From Chloroflexota bacterium (GTDB lineage: Bacteria; Chloroflexota; Anaerolineae; UBA4142; SHND01): 32,125 nt of DNA. Positions within the stretch are counted from its first letter, which is position 1, and each line of letters opens with the position of its first letter. The DNA is taken from positions 1 to 32,125 of the forward strand of contig JACQWQ010000169.1 of assembly GCA_016209205.1 (NCBI GenBank). The letters run 5' to 3'. The notes beneath the pieces are model-generated. The model saw only the letters and a list, made by a program, of their open reading frames with translations, was not told where the DNA came from and ran no database searches. Below are positions 22,543-30,464 of this stretch, one piece after another. The translations under genes and the position numbers were made by a program.

Positions 22543-23388
22543 CTATTCTTCGAGCTGATAGCGAATCAGCACTTTATGAAGACCTCCTGGTGTTCCGAGA
22601 TGATCTCCTTTTTGCTCAACGATTCCCACCTTGGGACAAAACCATTCCTGATAGCTGACACCAGGCCACTTTTCCTGCAAGAGAAAGCAGTTTTCAAATT
22701 GTCCTGCAGGGACGCTAACCGAACCGACTTTGGTCACCTGACGGGACAATCCGGTGTCAACCTGATACCAAGTTGCCCCAACTTCTAGCGGAAAGACAAA
22801 CTTGAGCAATGCCTCGTCCAAGGTGGATAGATCCAGTTTGTCTTCCTGATAGTAAAGGCGATTCCCGCTCAACACCAGCCAGTAATCGCTTGAGGTAGCT
22901 GCCCTTAACATCTTCTCCAGCTCTTTTGGAACAAACATTGGCAGGTCGGCACTCGTTTCCTGATGTATCTTCGCTGCAACATAGGACGAGGTAGTCTTGA
23001 CATCTATGACTGTCTCGGTGATCAGCTGTGTAGTGGTCATGATGTCGCGCGAATTAAAGCCTTCGTAACGCGTGGCTTGGTAAAGCCATATATTATTTAG
23101 TGTCAACGGGAATTCAGTCTTTAGGTTGGCTAGTGAAAGAGTAGGAAGGGCTACTGTCGAGGTCGGTTCAGGAGAAATTGATACAAACGTCGTCGGGACT
23201 GTGGTTGGAGTTAGTTCGAACGAAGGCGGCGAAATCGTTGTTAGTGCTGGTGTTCGCGTCTGCTCCGCAATGACAATTGGTGTTGCTGGCATCACATTCT
23301 TCGTAGCGGTTGCACTGCATGAGGTTATTAGCGCACTTGCAATTAGCCAGAAACCGATAGCCCAACCTTGTTGCTTGTTTGCATACAT
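22543..23388 (-). CDS. Lipoprotein of unknown function
   Basis: A 281-aa protein with a lipobox (ALITSC, cysteine 24) and a Thr/Pro-rich linker to about residue 85. The C-terminal domain contains FPLTLNNIWLYQATRYEG, FVFPLEVGATWYQVD, VGSVSVPAGQFENCF and WFCPKVGIVEQKG. The 'G-x-F-x-N-C-F ... W-F-x-P-x-V-G' pattern occurs in many lipoproteins of unknown role from Chloroflexota. It lies in the AT-rich operon, upstream of the DUF4367 pair. Confidence 0.65.
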   Translation of the reverse strand: MYANKQQGWAIGFWLIASALITSCSATATKNVMPATPIVIAEQTRTPALTTISPPSFELTPTTVPTTFVSISPEPTSTVALPTLSLANLKTEFPLTLNNIWLYQATRYEGFNSRDIMTTTQLITETVIDVKTTSSYVAAKIHQETSADLPMFVPKELEKMLRAATSSDYWLVLSGNRLYYQEDKLDLSTLDEALLKFVFPLEVGATWYQVDTGLSRQVTKVGSVSVPAGQFENCFLLQEKWPGVSYQEWFCPKVGIVEQKGDHLGTPGGLHKVLIRYQLEE

Positions 23389-23418
23389 TGCTGCTTGCTT
23401 TCCCTGCTGGATACTATT

Positions 23419-23967
23419 CTATCCGAGACTGTTAATGCTTATCCGCCGAATCGCTCTGTTTTCCAATCTCCAGCGCGCGAACACTTTGAAGACAATCCAT
23501 CCAAATAGCGCTGAAAAAATGATTTGCACAACCCAATTAAAGATGTGTATCGAAGACTGCTGGGCGACAACTGCGAGAATTACAGCAATTCCGAAAATCA
23601 AAGTTGACGTTATCACACTCGATAGATCAACTGCGATTAGCTCGTGGGTACCGAAGCATCCGCAACTGCTTCCTTGCCGCGTAATCATCAGAAACAGTTT
23701 GAAAGCCAAGAATAAACTAAACAATCCAGCATTCACCAATGCTACGAACTCTATTCGGACACCAAAAGCCAATAGAAAAGCCAGAACTATTTCCAAGACG
23801 CCAAATAGACGACTGGCAACCGGCGAGAAGAACAGTCCAATGAGTCGCGCTTGCCGCCCTTCACCCCTAGGTTCTACATAAGGACGGTCTAGCTTGGCAA
23901 GTCCTGAAACTCCTAGAAAAAATGCGAAATAGAGTATCAGTATAGATGCTGCCGCTGCAAGAATCAT
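23419..23967 (-). CDS. MauE/DoxX-family redox-associated membrane protein
   Basis: A 182-aa protein with four or five membrane helices. MauE helps form disulfides in the methylamine dehydrogenase light chain; homologues elsewhere serve other thiol-redox tasks. The family hallmark CGCFG is present in RQGSSCGCFGTHEL between helices. GAGGAG precedes the ATG. It sits between a Tat-exported protein and a lipoprotein, and two genes away from a 12-cysteine protein and a CxxC protein, which supports a disulfide role. No methylamine dehydrogenase subunit is recognised nearby. Confidence 0.8.
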   Translation of the reverse strand: MILAAAASILILYFAFFLGVSGLAKLDRPYVEPRGEGRQARLIGLFFSPVASRLFGVLEIVLAFLLAFGVRIEFVALVNAGLFSLFLAFKLFLMITRQGSSCGCFGTHELIAVDLSSVITSTLIFGIAVILAVVAQQSSIHIFNWVVQIIFSALFGWIVFKVFARWRLENRAIRRISINSLG

Positions 23968-24006
23968 AAGCTCCTCTTTAAGATCTCATTCGGATAAAAC
24001 TTATAC

Positions 24007-24666
24007 TTAACCTGAGAACAATATGTTCGAAGCGAGGATTGTACCATCATTCAGTGGCAAACCAATAACTTGCACCCGTTTGCCCTGTAACTGCTGGCGA
24101 TTACTAATAATTTGATCGTACACTTCCTTATATTTCAAGTAATCGGGTCTAACCTCTATGACAGCCCTCTTGGCAGATGCGTCTGTATAAACGATTTTGG
24201 TCTTGTCCTTTTCAGGATGTACGCCATCCACTGTGACATAGGTATTCACGATATTCACAAACATCATTTCAACAATAAACTCGCCTCCATTCCTTTGACC
24301 TCGTGCGACGACGTCATCGCTAGGCTCAATAACGTGGGAATACGAGCCAAAATGGTTGCCCTTGTTGTACTTTCCCTTCCAGACAATTGACTCGTCTGTG
24401 ATGATAAGTCTCAATCTACTATCAGTGTATCGGTCCTGAATCCAGATCGAGTCGCGTTCCAAACTCAGGACCTCGCCGCTAGCAATCCTGGCTTTTAGCT
24501 CCTCTAGTGAGGCCGTCTGAGGCGCAGATTGCAAATCAAGTTGCCGAAACGCGCTCTCGTTGTTATTGGCGGGGAATGCAGTCAGTGATCGTGCTACGGG
24601 AACGAAGGCAAACATGCCCGAAAGTATACGGATGAAAGCTCTGCGAGAGATGTTGGGACTCTTCAT
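24007..24666 (-). CDS. Tat-exported protein of unknown function
   Basis: A 219-aa protein with a twin-arginine signal (NISRRAFIRILSGMFAF), so it is probably exported folded, with a cofactor or in complex. The body includes LEELKARIASGEVLSLERDSIWIQDR, two beta strands and the C-terminal QLQGKRVQVIGLPLNDGTI. No catalytic motif or cysteine is seen after the signal. AAGGAG lies at good spacing. It is the gene after the cysteine-rich protein and may be its partner. Confidence 0.7.
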   Translation of the reverse strand: MKSPNISRRAFIRILSGMFAFVPVARSLTAFPANNNESAFRQLDLQSAPQTASLEELKARIASGEVLSLERDSIWIQDRYTDSRLRLIITDESIVWKGKYNKGNHFGSYSHVIEPSDDVVARGQRNGGEFIVEMMFVNIVNTYVTVDGVHPEKDKTKIVYTDASAKRAVIEVRPDYLKYKEVYDQIISNRQQLQGKRVQVIGLPLNDGTILASNILFSG

Positions 24667-24735
24667 TGGTCAATACTCCTTTTTAGACAATTCTAACCGT
24701 CGCTGAAAGTGACAGTACCTGAATGACCATGTTCA

Positions 24736-25107
24736 TTATGTATATACGCCATAACGAGCTCGACCATCATTAGGGTCGCCATGAAGATACACGAACAAAT
24801 CTTTTAAGAGGTCGAGAATAGGGGTAGACGAGCCGTCTACGGTGCCATGACATCTTGTTTGCATAGAGCAACTTCCGGAACATGAACTACTTCTGCAACA
24901 GCATTGACCGTGGATGGGGCCCTGCCATGATGAGCCTGTACATTGATCGAAGATAATAACAGATGTGCCACAACTTCGCTGGGGTAGTACTCCGCACGAC
25001 TGATCACTAAATACTCTGCCATATGTAATATCCAGTGAACCAGTACAACACGCACCACCGTTGCAGGCAGAAAACCACGAAGCATTACCGAAATACCACT
25101 GTGCCAT
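24736..25107 (-). CDS. Cysteine-rich protein resembling a double-psi beta-barrel (RlpA/expansin-like)
   Basis: A 123-aa protein starting MAQWYFGNASWF at 25107, with GGGAGGTAAAG before the ATG. It has 12 cysteines: ACNGGACC, QSCG, RSCG, DQC, GQCCC, SSC, GSC and TRC. The order ASWF, Y-G-R, CG, V-I-I-F-D-Q-C and a terminal ILDLLKDLFVYLHG...DGR resembles the double-psi beta-barrel of RlpA or expansins. No signal peptide is visible, odd for so many cysteines in a disulfide-type pattern. Neighbouring MauE and CxxC genes fit assisted disulfide formation. The cysteine count matches MauA, but the sequence does not. Confidence 0.6.
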   Translation of the reverse strand: MAQWYFGNASWFSACNGGACCTGSLDITYGRVFSDQSCGVLPQRSCGTSVIIFDQCTGSSWQGPIHGQCCCRSSSCSGSCSMQTRCHGTVDGSSTPILDLLKDLFVYLHGDPNDGRARYGVYT

Positions 25108-25220
25108 CTTTACCTCCCCTAATTTTGGATAAATGTCTACCGACTTGTCATAAACCACAAACAAATAATTCCGCTCAACCCCACGACATGCTAAAAACTC
25201 GCTGAACGTTGAGAAATAGC

Positions 25221-25406
25221 CTATGAAACAGTCACCAAATAAGGCGCATGCTCCCAGCCATTTGGATACGCAGCATCCAACATCGTTCTGGCTTGCTCAT
25301 CATGGAGCGTCAAAGCTTCGAGTTTGCCCTGCGCTTCCTTCTCGATGGCGCGGGCGATATCGGTGCATTTGGAACAATGGGAATCGAAAAGCAGATAGCG
25401 ATGCAT
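25221..25406 (-). pseudogene. CxxC (DCC-like) thiol-disulfide protein, truncated
   Basis: A 61-aa product starting MHRYLLFDSHCSKCTDIA at 25406, with AGGAGGTG upstream. The CxxC at residues 11-14 in a YLLFDxxCxxC context matches the N-terminus of DCC-like/thiol-oxidoreductase proteins of actinobacteria and Chloroflexota, which are about twice as long. It stops abruptly after APYLVTV. The stop coincides with the step into AT-richer sequence, suggesting the island cut off the 3' half. A functional short CxxC peptide is also possible, since the promoter and ribosome binding site are intact. Confidence 0.6.
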
Positions 25407-25439
25407 TAGCACCTCCTCAAATTGAACGGATATGCCGTC

Positions 25440-25468
25440 AATATACGAGGAGCGCCAAGATTTGTCTA
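25440..25468 (-). promoter_or_regulatory. Sigma-70-type promoter for the CxxC gene and possibly the island operon
   Basis: On the minus strand TAGACA (25468-25463) and TATATT (25445-25440) are exactly 17 bp apart, each one mismatch from consensus. Transcription would start near 25432, about 26 nt before the CxxC start, and could read through to 21255. Confidence 0.7.
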
Positions 25469-25501
25469 TAGCGGATTCCCGCCATTTTCCGCTACCCGCG
25501 C

Positions 25502-26245
25502 TCACGAGTTTTCAAACATGCGATTTTCCCGCGCCCACTGTCCCGCTTCATGCCGCGACCCCAATTCCAACTTTTTCAGAATCGCCGTGACGTGATGCTC
25601 TACGGTATGCACTTTCATTTGCAACGCGCGTGCGATGTCCTTGTTGCTTTTTCCCGCAGCCAGTTCGCGCAGCACCTGCTTTTCACGCGGCGAAAGCTGC
25701 CTGAATCTTTCGGCGCGTTCCTGTTCCGTGTGTTCCCGCCGCAGCAGCCGCGCCAGAATTCCACTCGCGCCGTTTGCCAACGCGGTCAACAGCAACACAT
25801 CGTCCTCGCCAAACGCGTTCCCTTGCGGACTTTCAACATTGATGACGCCCAGAATCTGGTTGCGCGTTCGCAGCGGCACACAGACTTCGGCGCGGGTTTC
25901 TGGGAAAAGCCCCCGATAGCGCGGTTCGTGCGTGATGTCTGGAACATTGAGCGGCGCACCGTGTTCCAGCACCCAGCCCACCACGCCTTGCCCCGGCGCG
26001 ACAGTCAGCGTCTGTTTCAGGTCATCGGGAATCCCGTATCCCGCCGCGAAACGCAGTACGCCGTCCTCTCCAACCAATCCAATCCCGAACTGCGGATACC
26101 CAATTTCCTCCTGCACAATGTCCGCCAAGGCTTGCAGCGCCGTCGTACACGAAACAAACTCGTGGTTGCTCCACGCGAGGAGTTGGCTCAAAACGTGCAG
26201 CTGTGCCTGCAGCACACGCACGTCTGGCAAATCCAATTCTTGCAT
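25502..26245 (-). CDS. GAF-domain LuxR-type transcriptional regulator
   Basis: A 247-aa protein. The GAF domain occupies about residues 25-170 (FGIGLVGEDGVLRFAAGYGIP, GQGVVGWVLEHGAPLNVPD, VCVPLRTRNQILGVINVES). The C-terminal LuxR helix-turn-helix is at about 185-240 (LSPREKQVLRELAAGKSNKDIA, KVHTVEHHVTAILKKL). TTGGAGGAAAA precedes the ATG. There is no receiver or kinase domain, so the GAF ligand directly controls DNA binding or the protein works with another signal. It ends 34 bp before the CxxC promoter and could regulate the island. Confidence 0.88.
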   Translation of the reverse strand: MQELDLPDVRVLQAQLHVLSQLLAWSNHEFVSCTTALQALADIVQEEIGYPQFGIGLVGEDGVLRFAAGYGIPDDLKQTLTVAPGQGVVGWVLEHGAPLNVPDITHEPRYRGLFPETRAEVCVPLRTRNQILGVINVESPQGNAFGEDDVLLLTALANGASGILARLLRREHTEQERAERFRQLSPREKQVLRELAAGKSNKDIARALQMKVHTVEHHVTAILKKLELGSRHEAGQWARENRMFENS

Positions 26246-26377
26246 CGGTTTTCCTCCAAAGGGTTTTCAGAAGCCAAGCCACGTAACTCGACGCGTGGAT
26301 CACCGCCTTGCCAAAAGAGGCCTCCTGCCGCGCCGTATCGCAATATGCCTCCCTCGTTTTTCTGTAAGCCAGACGCT

Positions 26378-27847
26378 TCAACGTGCTTGACCGTTCCCCC
26401 CTGTCGTCAGCAACATCGCGCTCACACCCAAGCCCACATAAATCCAAAACAACGTCACCGAATGCGGAAAATCCAAATTGAAAAAGTAATGATCCACCAC
26501 GCCCGCCGTCATTGCGCCAATCAACGCTGCGCACACGCCAAGCAAAATCGGCGACAGCCGCGCGTCGTCGCGCAATCCGTCGAGCCACGCTTGCAGCGCG
26601 TTCCAAAAGAAAGTCCCCATCGTCAATAAAAACACCGCGACGCCGACCAAGCCCATCTGTTCCGCCATCAGCAAATACACCGACGACACGCCGATGTACG
26701 TATCCAAGTCGGGCGAACCGAGAAAACCCACGCCAAAGATCGGATAACGCGAAATCAGTGTGAGTGCGTCTTTGTATTCGCCCAAACGCATCTGCGTCGC
26801 GCGATCCGCGCCCGCGAACGCGTCGAGCAAATGCGAAATGTAATCTTGCGTGATGGGAATAAACCAAAAGATGATTGCGCCAATCATCAGAATCGGCAGG
26901 AGGCGGCGATATTTCACGAAGGCAATCAGCACGAGCGAAACGCCGAATCCCAAAAACGCGCCGCGTGAAAACGTCAGCACTAAACACAAAAACATCGCAG
27001 CGACGCTTCCGAAAATCACCCAACGCGGCAGCAGCGGTCTCGACGCAAACACTTGCGGCGCGGTCAGTGCCGCCATCAAAATCATCAGCCCGCCCAACAC
27101 GTTCGGGTCCACTGAAGTGGAAATCGCGCGCAGTGTGCCTTCCGGGTCGTCGTTGATGAAACGCAAGACGCCGGGACCGTCGGGATATTTCACATAGCGC
27201 AAAAGCGACAAAATCCGAATCGTTATATCGCGCGGCAGAAAATAAAACACAATGCCGAGCACCGCCGACACCGCGCCCGCGATGATGATAACCCGCATCA
27301 CCTTTTCCAAGCGTTCGCGCGTATTCACGACGTTTACGATCAAAAAATACGTCGCAATCGCCAGCAAAATTTCGGCAAAGCGGCGCACGATCGCGACCTG
27401 CAAGCCCGCGTGCGACATGCCGATCACGAATGAGAAAATTGCCAGCACCATGAACGCGACAATGGGCACGCCGAGAAACGTGAATTGAAAATGCGCGGAC
27501 GCGCCGTTCGCGTCCTCGTCCTGCCGCGTCATCGCCCGCGCGAACCACATCGCAAACAAGGCGAGCAGCGCGAGGTCGAGAAACGTCGGATTGAAACCGA
27601 GATTGACGGGAATGGATGCGAACGGTGCAAGAATCGCCACGCCGATCACCGCGTAGAGACCGTACTCGATGTTGGTCATGACGACGATGCCCGCCGCCAG
27701 CGCGAAAATGCCCGCAATCACAATGACGGGTGAGGTGAACGAAACTGCGGCGGCGAGAATTAACGCGAGCGCGACGCCGAGCACCAGCGCGACGAGAATC
27801 GCGAGTGCGTTGTTTGTGGCAATGCGTTCGGAAAACTCGAGTTGCAT
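26378..27847 (-). CDS. O-antigen-ligase-like (Wzy_C) membrane protein
   Basis: A 489-aa polytopic protein starting MQLEFSERIATNN at 27847. About twelve helices are visible, with the family's C-terminal half: LTFSRGAFLGFGVSL, a large loop with RLGEYKDALTLISRYPIFGVGFL, and VSSVYLLMAEQMGLVG. Members polymerise or ligate polyprenyl-linked glycans outside the membrane. An open frame extends 31 codons upstream through tandem repeat (RFTLHGLRYAIRYLP-like), which is not used. No ribosome binding site is clear, so the repeat may have disturbed the leader. It lies between glycosyltransferase-like genes of the same strand. Confidence 0.8.
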   Translation of the reverse strand: MQLEFSERIATNNALAILVALVLGVALALILAAAVSFTSPVIVIAGIFALAAGIVVMTNIEYGLYAVIGVAILAPFASIPVNLGFNPTFLDLALLALFAMWFARAMTRQDEDANGASAHFQFTFLGVPIVAFMVLAIFSFVIGMSHAGLQVAIVRRFAEILLAIATYFLIVNVVNTRERLEKVMRVIIIAGAVSAVLGIVFYFLPRDITIRILSLLRYVKYPDGPGVLRFINDDPEGTLRAISTSVDPNVLGGLMILMAALTAPQVFASRPLLPRWVIFGSVAAMFLCLVLTFSRGAFLGFGVSLVLIAFVKYRRLLPILMIGAIIFWFIPITQDYISHLLDAFAGADRATQMRLGEYKDALTLISRYPIFGVGFLGSPDLDTYIGVSSVYLLMAEQMGLVGVAVFLLTMGTFFWNALQAWLDGLRDDARLSPILLGVCAALIGAMTAGVVDHYFFNLDFPHSVTLFWIYVGLGVSAMLLTTGGNGQAR

Positions 27848-27854
27848 AGTTGCG

Positions 27855-27956
27855 TATGGCAGATAGCGGATAGCCGATGGCAGATAGCGAATCGCGTATC
27901 GCAGCCCGTGAAGCGTGAAACGTGAAGCGTGAAACGTCACACGTCACACGTCAGGC
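27855..27956. repeat. Tandem repeats GCAGATAGCG and GTGAAACGTGAAGC before the ligase gene
   Basis: Two adjoining tracts fill the gap between the ligase-like gene and the YfhO-like gene. The GTGAAACGTGA units are the same as those inside the glycosyltransferase gene at 31267-31350. Confidence 0.85.
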
Positions 27957-30464
27957 GCGAGTTTTTTGATTCGCGTGATTCGTCGTCATGCTCCGCATGA
28001 CAGTATTCGTGGACAACAAATAAATCAGCGCACCAATACACGCCAACAATGTGAGCGCCGAAATCGCCGCGCCGAGTTTGAACGAAAGCGGATCGTACCA
28101 CGTTTCGATGCGGTGTTGTCCCGCGCGCACGGGAATCGCGCGCAGGGTTAGATTCGCGCGCAAAATCTCGGTCGGTTGTTCGTCCACCGTCGCGCGCCAG
28201 CCCGGGTAAAAATTTTCACTCAAGACTAGTAAGCCACCGGCAGGTGTGTTTACGTCGAGCGTCATGCGTTCTGCTTGCCACATCGGAAATGCAATAATAC
28301 TTCGGGGGATGCGAGAAAACTTGTTCCTGCTGAGCAGTTGCATGGCGCGGCTATCGTCTTGTTCCAACACCGCATCGTTTGTCATCCATACGCGCGGCGT
28401 CGCGCTTTGTACGCGCACCAGCGCAATGTCTCCCTCTTGTGAAACAATTTCGCCATTCACCTTCTGCGGTTGTTTGGTGATGACATATTTGACGTTCAAC
28501 CATTCGTAAGCATTTGGGAGTTGCAGTAGCTTATCGTACCGCGCCAGCCGCAGCGGCGAAATTCCATCAACCTCTTCCAGCCCCGTCGCAATTCCGAAAT
28601 GTCCGGGCAGCAATTGTTTATCCGCCGCCACACGAAACATTCCCGAATCGCTCTGCAATTGTTCCGCGAACGGAATGTCCGCGAAACGGTCCTCCACGCG
28701 CCCTTTGTTCGCCGGTTCGCTCACGCTCCACAAATCAAACAAAATCAAAACAATCGCACATACAGCAAAAATCCGTATGGAACGTTCGCCGTAACGTTCC
28801 CGTTTGCCGTAACGTTCCCCTTCCCCGAAACGTTCCCGCTCGCGCGCAAAATACAAATACAACCCCACGAGCAAACTCGCCAACCCGAATTGAATCAGCA
28901 TCAAGCCCGCGCGGTCGCCGAGAAACGCTAGGCGTCCTTCTGGATTCAGCGCGCCCGCGACAAAAAATACCAACAGCAGCGCGAGCATCATCACCGCGCC
29001 TGCGGGCAGCAGCGCGAATAATTTCCTTGCGCGTTTTGCATCAAAAATGCTTAACAGGTCCGTGATGCCATATCCCGCCAACATCGCCAGCGCGAAACTG
29101 ACGACGAACGCCAATCGTTCTTGTTGGCGAAACAGCGACGCGCCCGGTACGAACAAATAAAAAATCACATACGCAAATACATAAAATCCAAACGATAGAA
29201 TCAACGCGCCGAGCGCGAGCAAGCCCCAAAAAATCGTTTCCTTGCGTTTGCGCAGCAGTGCGAACAATGCGAGCCACAACGGTAAAATTCCCACATACAG
29301 CGGCGATGCGAACGCGCTCGCATAGCCCGGCAAAATAAATTGCAAAAGATCGAGCGTCGGAAACCCTTTCGCCGCGTCTGCAAACGACAATGCCTCGCGC
29401 GTCGAAAGTTGTTGATATTCAATGGCAGGCACAAGTTGAACCGCGGCGATGCCAAAAGCGATGAGCGCGAGTAGTGCAATTACGCCAAGAGCGCGTATCG
29501 TGTATCGCCCGGGATTGTCATTGCGAGGAGCGTTTTTTGCGACGAAGCAATCTCCCCCGCGCCGAGATTGCTTCGCAAAAAACGCTCGCAATGACAAGTT
29601 GCACATGGGGTATCGTATATCGCGTGTCGCCTGTCCGTTGCGCCACAAAAAATAAATCACGCTCACGCCAAAGACAAACAAAAATGTCTGTGGATGTCCC
29701 GCGAGCGCCGCGACGCCCAACACCATCCCCGCCGCAATCAAGTCCCTCATCCCCAGCCCCTCTCCCAAAGGGAGAAGGGAGTTTCGTTCCCCTCTCCCAA
29801 AGGGAGAGGGGTTAGGGGTGAGGGTGACAGAGTGGGGAACCGCGCGGTCAATAAAAAACAGTGCCAACGGCAGCCACACCGCCGTTTCCAAAATCGCCAA
29901 TTGCAACGATGGATACGACGTCAAATACCCGCCAAACATAAAAACCAGCGCGCTGACAAACGCGCCGACGCGTGCCGTACGGAACGTTCGCCGTAACGTT
30001 CCCTCTTCGCGCTGCAAAACCCGCCGCGCAAACAAATACGTGAACGCGCCCGCCAGCCAAAAATGCAGCAGCGCTTCCAATTCGAGTGCAAACAGCGAAA
30101 AGGATTTGAAGAGCACGAGATTCAGCAGCGTATTCGCTAACGCGATGGGATAAAATACTGCGCTCTGAATATCGGCGAGGAACGGATGCCCGCTGTTGAA
30201 ATTCTCCGACCAGAGCGGAATACGCCCTTCCGAGAACGCGCGCGCTTCGTACAAGCGGAACGCGTAAAACTGGTCGGTGAAATCGCCGGGCGGAAATTGC
30301 GCGCGGTCGAGCGGATTCGGCGTCAGGATGCGCCAAAAGAACAGCGCGACCAAACCCGCGAGCAAAAATACAAACGCGAAATCAACAGGCGAAAATGCAA
30401 GGGCTTGTGCTTGCCCGTTGCGTTTCTCTGATGTTCGTTGCAAAGCATTCTGATGCGGTATCAT
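27951..30464 (-). CDS. YfhO-family membrane protein (putative GT-C glycosyltransferase)
   Basis: An 837-aa protein with about 13 membrane helices and a C-terminal beta-rich domain. The N-terminal loop carries GDFTDQFYAFRLYEARAFSEGRIPLWSENFNSGHPF, typical of YfhO, and the C-terminus has VLSENFYPGWRATVD, also a family signature. YfhO is needed for lipoteichoic-acid glycosylation in some Firmicutes. The loops contain at least four in-frame dispersed repeats: LQREEGTLRRTFRTAR, NPSPFGRGERNSLLPLGEG, the FFAKQSRRGGDCFVAKNA palindrome and RERFGEGERYGKRERYGE. Helices remain intact. It overlaps the next gene upstream by 4 nt. Confidence 0.85.
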   Translation of the reverse strand: MIPHQNALQRTSEKRNGQAQALAFSPVDFAFVFLLAGLVALFFWRILTPNPLDRAQFPPGDFTDQFYAFRLYEARAFSEGRIPLWSENFNSGHPFLADIQSAVFYPIALANTLLNLVLFKSFSLFALELEALLHFWLAGAFTYLFARRVLQREEGTLRRTFRTARVGAFVSALVFMFGGYLTSYPSLQLAILETAVWLPLALFFIDRAVPHSVTLTPNPSPFGRGERNSLLPLGEGLGMRDLIAAGMVLGVAALAGHPQTFLFVFGVSVIYFLWRNGQATRDIRYPMCNLSLRAFFAKQSRRGGDCFVAKNAPRNDNPGRYTIRALGVIALLALIAFGIAAVQLVPAIEYQQLSTREALSFADAAKGFPTLDLLQFILPGYASAFASPLYVGILPLWLALFALLRKRKETIFWGLLALGALILSFGFYVFAYVIFYLFVPGASLFRQQERLAFVVSFALAMLAGYGITDLLSIFDAKRARKLFALLPAGAVMMLALLLVFFVAGALNPEGRLAFLGDRAGLMLIQFGLASLLVGLYLYFARERERFGEGERYGKRERYGERSIRIFAVCAIVLILFDLWSVSEPANKGRVEDRFADIPFAEQLQSDSGMFRVAADKQLLPGHFGIATGLEEVDGISPLRLARYDKLLQLPNAYEWLNVKYVITKQPQKVNGEIVSQEGDIALVRVQSATPRVWMTNDAVLEQDDSRAMQLLSRNKFSRIPRSIIAFPMWQAERMTLDVNTPAGGLLVLSENFYPGWRATVDEQPTEILRANLTLRAIPVRAGQHRIETWYDPLSFKLGAAISALTLLACIGALIYLLSTNTVMRSMTTNHANQKTRA
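28778..28842. repeat. GAACGTT/CGTTCCC repeat inside the YfhO-like gene
   Basis: Four copies of CGTAACGTTCCC-like units encode RERFGEGERYGKRERYGER in frame. A further copy at 29978-30010 encodes EEGTLRRTFRTA. Both belong with the GAACGTCTC repeat of the LCP gene. Confidence 0.8.
29514..29600. repeat. Palindromic repeat (CATTGCGAG...CTCGCAATG) inside the YfhO-like gene
   Basis: The arms TGTCATTGCGAG...GAAGCAATCTC and GAGATTGCTTCG...CTCGCAATGACA form a long hairpin with a CCCCCGCGCC loop. It encodes LRAFFAKQSRRGGDCFVAKN in frame without a stop. A classic dispersed palindromic repeat type. Confidence 0.88.
29747..29827. repeat. CCCTCTCCCAAAGGGAGA repeat inside the YfhO-like gene
   Basis: Two hairpins of CCTCTCCC-AAA-GGGAGA(G)G type with flanks GTCCCTCATCCCC and TAGGGGTGAGGG. 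It encodes TPNPSPFGRGERNSLLPLGE in frame. Related to the shorter copy at 15690-15726. Confidence 0.85.

Noticed and set aside
24736..25107. Methylamine dehydrogenase light chain (MauA)
   Set aside because: It shares 12 cysteines and a MauE neighbour, but the cysteine spacing and tryptophan positions do not match, and no heavy chain or amicyanin gene is present.
26022..27947. Minus-strand frame of 641 codons
   Set aside because: Out-of-frame shadow of the O-antigen-ligase-like and GAF-LuxR genes, with arginine-rich low-complexity translation.
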